A stretch of 64,000 nt of DNA, from positions 309,290,512 through 309,354,511 of the forward strand of contig CM060846.1 of assembly GCA_030762175.1 (NCBI GenBank), in the 5' to 3' direction. The notes under the pieces are model-generated. The model saw only the letters and a program-made list of their open reading frames with translations. It ran no database searches and was not told the DNA's origin. Position 1 is the stretch's first letter; each line of letters opens with the position of its first letter. Of this stretch, positions 24,160-34,699 are shown piece after piece. The position numbers and the translations under genes are program-made. Source of the DNA: Metallyticus violacea. Lineage: Eukaryota > Arthropoda > Insecta > Mantodea > Metallyticidae.

Positions 24160-24445
24160 TTTTTAACAGCATTTAACGCCCGTTTATATTACTGCGGCAC
24201 CACAAGCGGCGGACACTGATGATATATGAAATGAAATGATAATTTGGGAAAGGATTATTTTTTTTTTTTTTGGAAGGAAGCGTTCCAGGCCTAATTTTAG
24301 GGTAGCTCCTCGGTATTTGCCATTTATGAGGACTGAGGAAAACCTGGAAGAAACCTCAATCAGGGAGGACGGCCTTGGTGGGAATCGAACCCCAGACTTC
24401 CCACTAACGAGTCCGCACCTTAACGACCTCGGCCACCCTTGGCGG
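24160..24445 (-). mobile_element. SINE family A, full length
   Basis: An imperfect target duplication, TAAAACTGCA at 24150-24159, corresponds to TAAAACTTGCA at 24446-24456. Minus-strand head GCCAAGGGTGGCCGAGGTCG, B-box region GGTTCGATTCCC and complete tail. A T-rich run at 24259-24271 interrupts the body. Confidence 0.92.
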
Positions 24446-24456
24446 TAAAACTTGCA

Positions 24457-25869
24457 CACCAGAATAACGAAACGTAAAGCGTAATCACTTTAGGTTCATT
24501 GTCATACTAAAACTCTGCTAGTTGTTTCGATTAAACTGAATTTTTGTTTACTATATCTTCAGTTAATGGGAGTTTTATTGTAATTATTTTAAATACTACT
24601 GCGGAAAGCAAACACTTTCCACCTGTTCAAACAGTTAATAAGCAATAAAAGGATTACGTTTTTTCAGCAACAAAATGTAAATAAATAAGGCCAGTAAACA
24701 TTTTATTGATAAATATTAACAAGAAAGTATACTATCAGTGTATAATGCAACTTTTATAATTACTTATACCAGTAGTACAAAGCAATGTTAGTAGTAATGT
24801 AGAAGCCCTCGAAAGTCTTGCTACTATTAACAGTAAATCAATGACACACTATGCATGACCTATGATTAACAATGAACATATTTAGTTTAGGAAAGCAGGA
24901 TAAATGTGAACAGCTGTCCATAGTAGTGTATGCCATAGCATCACAGTTTTTAATGTAATTTCTGACAATTTTATTTTAAATAATTGTTGTAAAACGACAG
25001 AGGATTAAAAACTGTTCAGTAGATATAAGGACATTGCAAAATGCCCCTGCAATCAGACCCTGTGTAAAAAATTCGGTGTCACAGAGCACGTCACACATGG
25101 TTACTCCTATTAATGCAATGTGGCAGAGGACATGACACTTTGCCATCAGTTACACTTTGGCAATATCAGCCTCCAGCAATTGCAAACCATTACTAATGTC
25201 ACTTTAGTTGCACTTATGGTATCATCTAACACCCTTCAAAACACTTGGAGAACTTAGCTGTAAAGATCATCAATGTCATTACATTTTTTTAAGAAAATAT
25301 TTTTGTACATTTTTTTCTGGAAAGCTCTAATATGAAATATGAAATTAGTTGCACCATTTACTAAGTATTATTTTGTTTGAATATATGAGTTGGTTAATAC
25401 TTTTTGTTATAAATACTTTTCGTTTTATTATTTAAACTTAAAAGGCATAAAATGTTGAGTGTGAAATAAAACTAATACAAAGCAAGTTACAAAACGTTGT
25501 GATATTTTTTGGCTTTCGATGTTTTATGTTGTTTGTAGACTTAAATATAAAATAAATGAAATTGATATTTTTATTGCATAAAGTTTAATAAACTCGCATT
25601 GCTGTTCAGTTTTGTAGCCTTACATTTACAAAAACTGTTGTTCTTCATAACGTCAGACATTCCACAAAATCTTTTACCTTCTCTTTGAATAACGGACTGA
25701 GATGCAACCTTTTGGAACGTTTGTATCACTTCCCGCACTTCCTACGACACCATAGAAGGCAGAAAATCCCACTAAAATAATATGTTAGAGACTGGTAGAA
25801 CTTGTGCTTCCTCACCAGTGGCATAACCATGGTATCGTTGCACATAGGTGGATGTAATCTCAGAGCTAT
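24457..25869. other. AT-rich tract, no recognised feature
   Basis: No frame or motif of note. The end adjoining 25.87 kb may include further decayed LINE sequence downstream of the RT fragment. Confidence 0.4.
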
Positions 25870-26205
25870 AAATAAAATTATGGTGACGGTTTAATCTTAG
25901 GGTTTTTTTCTTTATTACTGAGTACGGATGGCTGCTGTACCATTACATCCACAAATTCGCCTACAAACAGATTAAATAGTAAAGGTGACAGAACGCAGCC
26001 CAGATATCACACCCCTCTCGCTCCGAAAACTCTTCCATACTCTGTCAGTGTCGCATTTTGTGCACAATTTCACACTGTCATAAATCGCCCGTAGTACTCG
26101 TATCATTTTTCCTGGCATTCCCCTGATCCGCAATTTGTACCACAGTACCTCGTGGTTGATGGAATTAAAGACCTTCACATTACTGAGATTTTCTCTGGTA
26201 TTGAA
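25870..26205 (-). pseudogene. reverse-transcriptase fragment of a non-LTR retrotransposon
   Basis: The minus-strand frame from about 26178 reads VKVFNSINHEVLWYKLRIRG, then MPGKMIRVLRAIYDSVKLC, then SERGV. This is the AFDxINHxxLWxKL...SxRGVRQG segment of LINE reverse transcriptases. A frameshift follows, and CVLSPLLFNLFVGEFVD continues in another frame (RT block GCxLSPLLFNLF). The FADD block that should come next is absent, so the copy is truncated at both ends. It is a different family from the LINE at 51.4 and 59.9 kb as far as the overlapping parts allow a judgement. The clade cannot be fixed from this piece. Confidence 0.82.
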
Positions 26206-26874
26206 GGATTATTTTTTGTAGAGAATCAGCACGAGTAGTTCAAAAGTTCACTTGTTTTATTATATAAACCAGTGAAGAACTCTTGACAATGACCATTAGA
26301 ATCACCCACGATAGCAGACTGTAAAACAACAAGAATGAGCTCACTTGATAGAAAATTATGCTTAAAGGTTTTAGCTCCCGTTCTCGAAATTCAGAATTGT
26401 TAGGTCAGTTCGACCGCATTCCATTCTTCCCGATTTATTCGCTTATTACACCAATACACATCGAACTCGTGAGGATAGTTGGCGATGCTTTTATATTAAT
26501 CTATTTGCAAGTATTACGCTCGGCTATTGTTCTGAAGCAAATGTCGTCCTCATGAGAAATTTATGCATGCCTGAATCGCTGAACAAGAATGTAGAAGTGC
26601 CTGAAGAAGCTAAATAGTGCCTTCTGCGCAGGAGATCTATACTTGTCGGAGCATGGCCATATATATGAAAAATAAAGTAACTCTTGGAAAAATGGAGTTA
26701 AAATAACAAGAACTGGAGAAGCAGAAATAGATATAACACTTAAACAGTAACACAAATATCGCAATATATCGAACCGCTTGTGGTCTTCTTCAAAGGTAGA
26801 AGAAATATTTATTTATGTATGTATATACGTTGTACATAGGTGTGTGTATGTGTGTTGCCAGTTTTTGACACGCC
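26206..26874. other. no recognised feature
   Basis: AT-rich with short frames only. Confidence 0.4.
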
Positions 26875-26886
26875 ATCTCACCGCGA

Positions 26887-27182
26887 GTCGGTCCTGGTGG
26901 TGTAGTGGTTACCATACTTGCCTCCTACACCCAAGATCGCGGGTTCGAACCCGGCCAGGACCGATGGATTTTTTCGGGCATAAAAATCCTAAGTATGGCT
27001 TCCTTCGGAAGGGAAGTAAAGCCGTGGGTCCCGTGTCGTACATTTACGGCACGAAAAAGAACCTCAAGGCTGAAAGAGAGGCCTCTGAGCAAAATTTGTC
27101 GGCCGTTTCACGCTCTGAGTTGAATGGGACGCTGATGGCCTTAGATAGTAAAGAGCGTCCGTAAATAAATCAATCAAAAAAA
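26887..27182 (+). mobile_element. SINE family B, full-length reference copy
   Basis: The near-exact 12-bp duplication ATCTCACCGCGA / ATCTCCCCGCGA (26875-26886 and 27183-27194) bounds the only full-length copy of this family here. A tRNA-like head (26889-26963) is followed by a body with TATGGCTTCCTTCGGAAGGG, CGTACATTTACGGCACGAAA and GGCCGTTTCACGCTCTGAGT, and a tail GTCCGTAAATAAATCAATCA. Open frames crossing it are chance translations. Confidence 0.95.
26889..26963 (+). other. tRNA-Gly-like SINE head with Pol III boxes
   Basis: CGGTCCT (26889-26895) and AGGACCG (26957-26963) form a perfect 7-bp acceptor stem. The D-arm GGTGGTGTAGTGGTTA supplies an A-box, and the T-arm GGTTCGAACCC (26942-26952) a B-box. 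The GGTGGTGTAGTGG and TGCCTCC parts resemble tRNA-Gly. The anticodon arm does not fold as a standard 5-bp stem with a 7-base loop, and the head continues directly into the SINE body, so this is an internal Pol III promoter rather than a tRNA gene. Confidence 0.85.
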
Positions 27183-27194
27183 ATCTCCCCGCGA

Positions 27195-29653
27195 TAATTT
27201 AAAGTGCTAAAATATCCACTGATGATTGGCCCGCTTCTAGGTACATTACGTCATGTGACCAAATTCTGAGTGGTACCACGCGATCATGGTTCACCTTCTA
27301 ATTGTCTTCCGCTCTCAGAAGGAACTTTTAGGGTCATTGTAAAAAGATATACATTTTCTTATGCCCTGGCCATTTCACACATTTGTACATTTTTTTCTAC
27401 TTTGCCAACTTCCACGAGAGATCAGCATGGAAATATTGTAAATTGTTTCGCATACACGTACTTTTTACTTATATATGACAGCATACTTTTAATTTCGATT
27501 ATAAAATAAATAAAAATCTTATTAACAAGACAGGGGCTAGGCTGCTAAATACCGTTTCAGAATAAAGTTAGCACTTCAGAAACATACTCAAGCTTTGTAC
27601 TGTGTTCGCAACTGGTATCCTGCATTTTTTCCATGGATGGGCAAAAGCTACATTTTATATGCCAACTTTGATCCATTTTTGACATAAGTGATACTATAAT
27701 TTCGTAGAGGACCTTCACATGAAATTACCACATCATCTACCGTTTTAACTGCTTGTCCGGGGGAAAAGCCCAACCAGGCAGCATATTTTATGTAGGAAGG
27801 TTTGCTACTTGATAAACGTACATGCAGAATGATGTCTTAGGTCATGTGTGAAGCAAAGCTTAAATAATTTGTATTATCCATGTATGTTAATATATTTACA
27901 ACCCCCCCCCCCTTTGCATTCGGCACTCTCAGCTGTGCACTACACAGTTTATAGCTCATAAAGATGAAGCAATTTACTCTGCAGCAGTTGACTGTGAAAC
28001 CCCGAACCAGAGAGAGAGAGATCATGTTTTGAAATCTCATTACATGAGAATTTCACTGTCAAACTGGAAAGCCAATTTTCGAACCAGATTCTGTCGACAA
28101 ACCTGATAATTAATTGGATATTTGGAATGACTTTCGTTCTTTCAACACTTCCAAATGAATATCCGGCAGGTTATATCAGGGAAAAAAAATCCTCTCTACG
28201 TTTGTGCAAATTCGTTCCGTTCTTCATTAAAAGTCCTCGAGGCCATTCAGAAGAGATAGCAAAATGTTGTAGTAATAAAAGTATAAAAATAGTAAAATTA
28301 ATATTTATGGAAAGGAAATTAAGTTATGGGTTTTTTGAGAAATGAAATAGATGAAAACAATTTGAGATCAAACCAAGTGATAATTAGTTTACATTCCGAA
28401 TGTTGTATTCTGTTCTGTTGTTTCGATTATCTTATTACCACTTTTACAAAAATTACTAATGATTTAATTAAAAATATCAAAATTTGGCCTTTCAGTATGG
28501 GTCATTAAAACACAATGGATTCAAAGTTATGTGGCTATTTTATGCTACCGCCCAAAAACTTTTATTAATTTGCATATAACTAGTGTAACCAATTTTGAAT
28601 TGAACTATGAACAGGAACTGAATCCACGAATCATTCAAATATTTGGCTCATAGCAATTAAGCAGTAAACAGTATCTGCACAATTTCTGTTGCGAACTTAG
28701 TTCGTAAACACTTTTCCTACGAATCTCGTCATTCCGTTAGCAAGAGATAATTTTTCCTGTCACGATAAAGAGACTAAAAATCTAGATATACTTTGGATAA
28801 ATGCAATAAATAAAAGTGTATGCATAGTATATGTATAAATTATATATTTAGATTTTATTATCATTTATAGTTATAATAAAATTTGCAACTGTAATACGGA
28901 ACCCACAAGCAAAAGTGGATTTATATGAACGGAACACATTTAATGAATTTACCCATAAGCTTTACACTTAAAACTTATCATTTTTAGGCAGCCCCTGTCA
29001 ATGTGCAACAAGATTTGTTATATCCAACCGTAAAGAGTTCATTGATTACTGACTCTCCCCTGATGAGGAGAAACTCATCTCCCGGATTGCTTAGCTGCAC
29101 TCATAACCTCTGCGAATATCCTGCAACGGTGTCACCAGACGGGTATCGACATCTGTATGTATAAAATTCGAGATTACCACATCTCACAACTGCCGAAAAA
29201 GACTTTAAGTTCCACCTCACCAGGTCGCATAGAGTTGTAACACTAAGAAGTACGTCCTTGAGCCGGTTATAGATACTTTGAAAATGCGGCTTAACGATCA
29301 CTTATAGGCTCAGTAACTTCGCAGGATATGGCTGCATTTTTAAGCATATGGATATGTTAGCAACTAATAAGTGTGCATTTCATTTAAATAACGTACTTTT
29401 TCCTTGACATCTAGTGTTAGGAATTAGAGAGGGAATAAAGTTAGAGGGTGCACCTCTTCGTGTCCATCATTTAACGCACAACGCGATACAGCCATTCATT
29501 AATTATCTGGAATCAATACTATTTTTGTTGCATAAAGAGTTAAGAAAGTTTTTAATTGATCTGGTTCACAGCAGCAGCAAAGGAGATGGTCAGGGGGTTA
29601 GTAGAGATCTCATTATGGAAAGCGCTTTTAAATATTGGAGCAAAAGTATGAAT
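27195..29653. other. AT-rich tract, no recognised gene
   Basis: Includes an 11-base C run at 27902-27912 and a hairpin GATGAG-GAGAAA-CTCATC at 29062-29079. The open frame 29414-29701 runs into the SINE at 29.66 kb and shows no family motif. Confidence 0.4.
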
Positions 29654-29663
29654 TTAGCTAGGA

Positions 29664-29944
29664 TTTTTTTAATGGTGTTTAACGCCCGTTTTTACTACTG
29701 AGGCACCACAGGCGGTGAACACTGATGATACATGAAATGAAATGGGTTATTGGGAAAGGATTTTTTTTAAGGAAGGAAACGTTCCAGACCCAAGTTTAGG
29801 GTACCTCGCCGGCATTTGCCAGTTATGAGGATTGAGGAAAACCTGGAAAAAGCCTCAGTCAGGGAGGACGGTCCTAGTGGGATTCGAATCGCAGTCCTCC
29901 CACTCACGAGTTCGCGCCTTAACGACCTCGGCCACCCGTGGCGG
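29664..29944 (-). mobile_element. SINE family A, full length
   Basis: The exact duplication TTAGCTAGGA lies at 29654-29663 and 29945-29954. Minus-strand head GCCACGGGTGGCCGAGGTCG; the tail ends in an A-rich run (T-run at 29664-29670 on the plus strand). Confidence 0.94.
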
Positions 29945-29954
29945 TTAGCTAGGA

Positions 29955-30464
29955 ATGATGAATTAGAAGATATATAAGCAAGAGAGGAAAACAATGCAAA
30001 TGGTATTTTAAAGGAAGAAGGGGGCGTTTTGAATATACAAAAATTAAAAAAAAAGATGAACAGTTAAACAGAAAAGCGCGCATTAAGTGTTTTGTACTTC
30101 AGCAAAACGAAATTGGGGACAAGAAATCCATATCAACAAGATTAATAAAGAGGAAAGACAGGTGTTGACATGTGTGGGAAATGAAAGATCTAAGGAATGG
30201 TTTTAAACAAAATATCTGAATAGGAGCAGCAACATATAACACTCTTATGCAAAGGAAGAAAGGAGAGAAGAGAGAAATGTATTAATTAAAATCCCCCTTT
30301 GAAAAGCGGGCAGCTGTGAAGAACATATTTCACAAGACCGTAACAGGCTACGACTGTGTTTCTATAAAGTGAAAATAAGGAAAAATGAACAGCAAATAGA
30401 AATAATAAAGTAAGTGTAGTACCAGCAGTTACTTGATTGGTAAGAATGTAGCAGGTATGGTATT
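29955..30464. other. purine-rich tract, no recognised gene
   Basis: A- and G-rich plus strand with no frame of note. Confidence 0.35.
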
Positions 30465-30880
30465 GGATTGTCTGGGGAGGAGAAGCGTGCTCCGGTATTT
30501 CAACTTTGCTCATGACTGGCCGTTTGTGCCTATGCTTAAATGGGGACACCACCGGAAGTAAGGGATGAAATGGGGGAGACACCGGGTAGCCAATATGCGC
30601 GGACGTAGATGCCGTCATTGCATTTTTGCAAATAGAATACCCCGACGCCGGTGGAGCCCCCCCACAAGGAGTGCGAATCCCCCAGATACCGGGACAGAAA
30701 CCTTTCAAAGCAAACCGCTGTCACACGCCGCCAGTCCACCTCGCTCTAGCACTTTCGAATGTAAATGAAATGAGAGGAAATGGGAGAGAAGAAAATTCGT
30801 GGAAAGTAAAGATCCATCACAGTATTTCGGCTAAGTGACCAGATCAGGATAACCGGCTCCTATAGCAGCTAAGGCGCATA
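30465..30880 (-). mobile_element. SINE-like family C, diverged copy
   Basis: The minus strand matches the plus strand of 47.2-47.7 kb in order: GTCACTTAGCC, a TTTACTTTCCACGAATTTTC segment, GAGGTGGACTGGCGG, TTTCTGTCCCGG, and CCCAGACAATCC at the end. The overall GC-rich composition stands out from the AT-rich surroundings. The tRNA-like head is hard to recognise here. The 140-codon minus frame 30286-30708 is a chance reading of it. Confidence 0.6.
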
Positions 30881-33800
30881 CAAAACGTTTTTCCACTATT
30901 ATTAAACATGAACATAACTCTGAAAAAGAATCGTCCTCAGGAAGATGCCAAATCCTAAGGGCAGTGTTAAGTTTTTGTGCTTAATACATTTCTCATTATT
31001 TGTGGAGGCCATGCCATCATCCTCGTGAAATCTTTGAAATTATTGCAAGTGTGGATGAAATAGTTGAATGAAATCCTGCGCACTGGGTTTTATGTGCAAT
31101 TATTCTTTCCCAGTCCCAAAGGGAATCACATTTAAACAATTTGTTTCCTTAGTGTATGTCGATTTAAATTTATTAACTACTCATTGGTACCTCACCATTA
31201 GATCTACCTTATGGGGCTTATGATCGTCGTGGCGAACCAATACGCAGATGGTAATTTAATATATTTTCAGTATGTCTTCCAATGAACCATTTACTAGACA
31301 AACGCAACAGCTGGCAGTCGACGGAACAAATTCAGGTGTTATCCACAAGCTGGCATTGTTGTTGTTGTTGTTTTTTTTTTGCAATGATTTTTCACCTCGA
31401 TATTTTAGCTCTTAATGCTTTGTATGAATTTAACGTTCTTGTTAATAAACAAAATTATGTTACCGTTTATGGTAAACTCCTCTTTGAAGTACATTAGAGT
31501 CACGTTCCTCTTTCTTTGGCACTTTTCCTTGGTAGTCAATTTTTCTTCTTCCATAATACAAGGTAAACGAACGCATCCGGATTTACAGCGATGCTTTTAA
31601 AATGAGCTGTAGCCAGACCAGAGTCCAGCTGCCTTGTTCTTATTGAGCAAAATGCAAACTTACAGATTTTATATGGAAGTAAAAGAAATGTATGCTTATG
31701 TTTAAATAATACTTTATAGTATAGTTACACCGACGAAACGAAAGGGAGACAAATATTTACAAGGGTACTCAGCAATGCAAATAAACACTTAGTGTACATA
31801 TAAAAAGCTAAAACAAGTCCAACATTGCAAATCAACTGGTAAATAGCTAGCTAGAATTATCTATAGACAGAAAGGTGTTATAATAACATAGTATATAATT
31901 AAATAAATGAATAAAACACATACAACGTTATGATATATCGTTGTTACATACCTAATAATAAGTTATTTCAATTAAAATCTTCTCTTAGCATTATTATAAA
32001 ACAAAATAAATTCACTGCGGTAATCCTGTTATCACTGTTATAGTTTAAAATGTAGTCGTTTAGTATGATGAAAACAGCACGATTTATAACAAGAATTTTA
32101 ATTCTCATTCACAATTTAATTCAGTAAAAAAAAAAAAAAATAAAGAAATTGCGTATGCAATTATAATGGGATCATTCAGATGAAAGAATGGTTTGGTTCA
32201 ATGAGGGGATCTTGCAACATCTTGTACGCAAAATCAACATTCATTCACTCTGATGGTGCTGAACAGTCAATTATGTTAAATGAGTTTCAGAATCTTACAC
32301 ATGCAATTTCAGATAAGGAACCTATGTTCTGCTGTCCAAATTTGAAAGTTATGGCACTGAGTATCTAATGATCAGTACGCCACTGACTATCCAAGCTTCA
32401 ATTCGAAATGAATAGCACACAATATCCAACGGATGTTGTGCAGCATGTCCTTGAATAAAAACGGATCATTGTTATAGATTTTGAGTCTTGTTGATTATTT
32501 TTTGTACTCATTCATATTACGTATGAACATAATTTCTCATAAAATCAAAAATTACTCCGGACCCGAATCCAGTATCTTTGAATCGATGGTATATCGCCTT
32601 ATCACACAACCAGGTGGACAAATCCCTGCAGACTAAATTACGTAATAAGATAAATCAGTTAACAGTTATCCAGTGTTGTACTACCATTTAATTAGACCAA
32701 GCTTTTATAACACTAAATATTGAAAACATTGATGATGTTGGGATTTACTTGGTCGCGAAGTAGGTTTGAAGATACTTTATGGCAAGTTTTGACCCCACTT
32801 TGCTGTTGCCAGATTGATCAACATTTAATTTCAACCCTTTATCATCATATAACTCCTTATCTCAAGTTGCTTGTCTAAGATCATTTACAGGTTTTAAGTC
32901 TATTGTAGTGTAGTTCTTTAGCACCCTGTATTAATGTACGCTGTGTTCTATTTATTTGAAGCTTTCAGTGAACGATGACTTACTTGTCGTCTTTAGCAGC
33001 AGCAGAAAGTTAGCTGGTCCAACTTCGTAGACATTTCACGAGCAACCTACTACAGTCACAGTCGTTTGTTTCCTTCGTGCGCTTCGCGCATGTGCATAAT
33101 TCATTCTGGAAGAGGCAGTCGAATAACATACACATATTAACTCAAACTTACATGCAGGAGCCAAAAGGACTTCGCTCTGTTAGTATTCACTATGACATAG
33201 AGCTACTCTCAAATAATCCTCTTACACCACATAAGTACTTATCTTGGTGAGAGCTACCATTTGTGTAATGCGAGAGTTCGTCATAATTTCACGTCTCCTA
33301 CGTTGCTCAATAAGTTTGAAAATACTTTTTGGTATGCTCCTAAGATAATACAGAAATGAATGGTAGCATAGCCCGAGATACTGGGAGAGAGTAAACAAAA
33401 TGTGTGTTTGTACCTGCCCCGTTGGCTTATGAATACGGTTGCTATGTTTGCGGACCGAGTTCTAAGCGACATGTTTCCGTAGTGTTCCTGTGTTTTCAAA
33501 TGTATTCTGCTAACACATTACACTTTTCTACCGAAGATTATGTCATTTGATGGCTGGCTTTAGTACCTACACATCCATCGCTTGTGCAGTTCTGACCTTG
33601 CTTGTATTTGTTACTTGCTTTTCCCTGCTGTAAAGGTTAATTCGGCAAGTCAGAAGAATATGCACGCAGGCTTCACCAAAGGTAGTATTGTCCCAGTATA
33701 TACAGTAGGGGGAGCTTGCGTCGGCACTTACGGCGCTGCTGCTCCTGAATCCAGCTCCAAGTTGGGTATAGTTCTCAATGAATCCACCCGATGACGCTGC

Positions 33801-34131
33801 TATCTTCACAGCTAACACAGGTGTTTAATGAGCAATTGCTACACATAGAAGTTCTACAGATCTATTAATTAAAACATTAACTGTTGTGAAAATGTATTAT
33901 TTTCTTTTGCAAACAAACATGAAATTCCATTATTTGTTACTGAAATAAAATGTAGCTATGTAGAGCATCATAACTCCTGCATTTATGCTCTGATTATCGG
34001 TTTTGCCTGGTTTCTTCATCAATGTTATTACTTTATTTGTTCTCCAAAACCCCTACTTTGTTTTTAGCAGAGAAAGTTTAACGTTTCTGGTATTAAAAAG
34101 TTAGTTTAAGGAGCCGGCTGATTGATCTCTT
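30881..34131. other. AT-rich tract, no recognised gene
   Basis: Contains a (GTT)n-poly(T) run at 31356-31380 and a poly(A) run at 32126-32140. Overlapping short frames at 33281-33499 and 33567-33818 lie in a somewhat GC-richer patch (33.4-33.8 kb) without identifiable motifs. Confidence 0.4.
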
Positions 34132-34145
34132 GAGTTGTTGATTTT

Positions 34146-34560
34146 GTTCATATGGCATATTTACGGACGCTTTTTAACATCTCAGGTCATCAGATTCCCA
34201 TTCAATCCAGGGCGTGAAACGGCTGACAAATTTTGCTCAGAAGCCTCTGGTTCAGGCTTGAGGTTCTTTTTTTGCCGTAAATGTACGACACGGGACCTAC
34301 AGCTTTACTTCCCTTCCGAAAGAAGCCATACTTAGGATTTTTAACCCCGAAAAAGTCCACCGATCCTGGCCGGGGATGATACCGCGATCTTGTGTTTAGG
34401 AGGCAAGTGTGATCCTAAGTGCGCTTTACACCGTTTATTTGATAATCTAGTGAGGAAGGAGAGAAGAATATTGTAAAGAAATGTTAGTGGTATTCTGCAA
34501 AAATACTTTATATAATAAGACATTATCGAAGAGCAAATGTTTCTGGACAAATACTACCTA
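34146..34560 (-). mobile_element. SINE family B insertion carrying extra 5' sequence
   Basis: The duplicated target GAGTTGTTGATTT occurs at 34132-34144 and 34561-34573. Inside, 34150 to about 34428 is family B on the minus strand: tail, body with CTTCCCTTCCGAAAGAAGCC, and a decayed head. The remaining ~130 bp (34429-34560), upstream of the head in the element's own direction, is not family B sequence yet lies within the duplication. Confidence 0.8.
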
Positions 34561-34645
34561 GAGTTGTTGATTTGTCGTAATGCATTTTCTTGAAAGAATT
34601 TTACCACATAAGAACAGCCTAAAATAACATGAAATTATAATATCC

Positions 34646-34696
34646 AATAATAGTAATAATAATAGTAATAATGATAATAATAACAATAATAATAAT
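34646..34696. repeat. imperfect (AAT)n microsatellite
   Basis: AAT/TAA units with G and C interruptions. Confidence 0.85.
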
Positions 34697-34699
34697 TGT

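Noticed and set aside
24184..24459. 91-codon minus frame
   Set aside because: Translation of a family A SINE.
26889..26963. Possible functional tRNA-Gly gene
   Set aside because: The acceptor and T arms are good, but the anticodon arm is not standard and the sequence is the head of a TSD-flanked SINE.
26778..27164. 128-codon open frame, plus strand
   Set aside because: Runs through the full-length family B SINE. The shared peptide comes from the repeat, not a gene.
29060..29079. CTGATGA...GAAAC resembling a hammerhead core
   Set aside because: The intervening stem would be absent. The sequence is better explained as a 6-bp hairpin GATGAG-GAGAAA-CTCATC.
30286..30708. 140-codon minus frame
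   Set aside because: Lies mostly within the family C repeat, and the protein has no recognisable domain.
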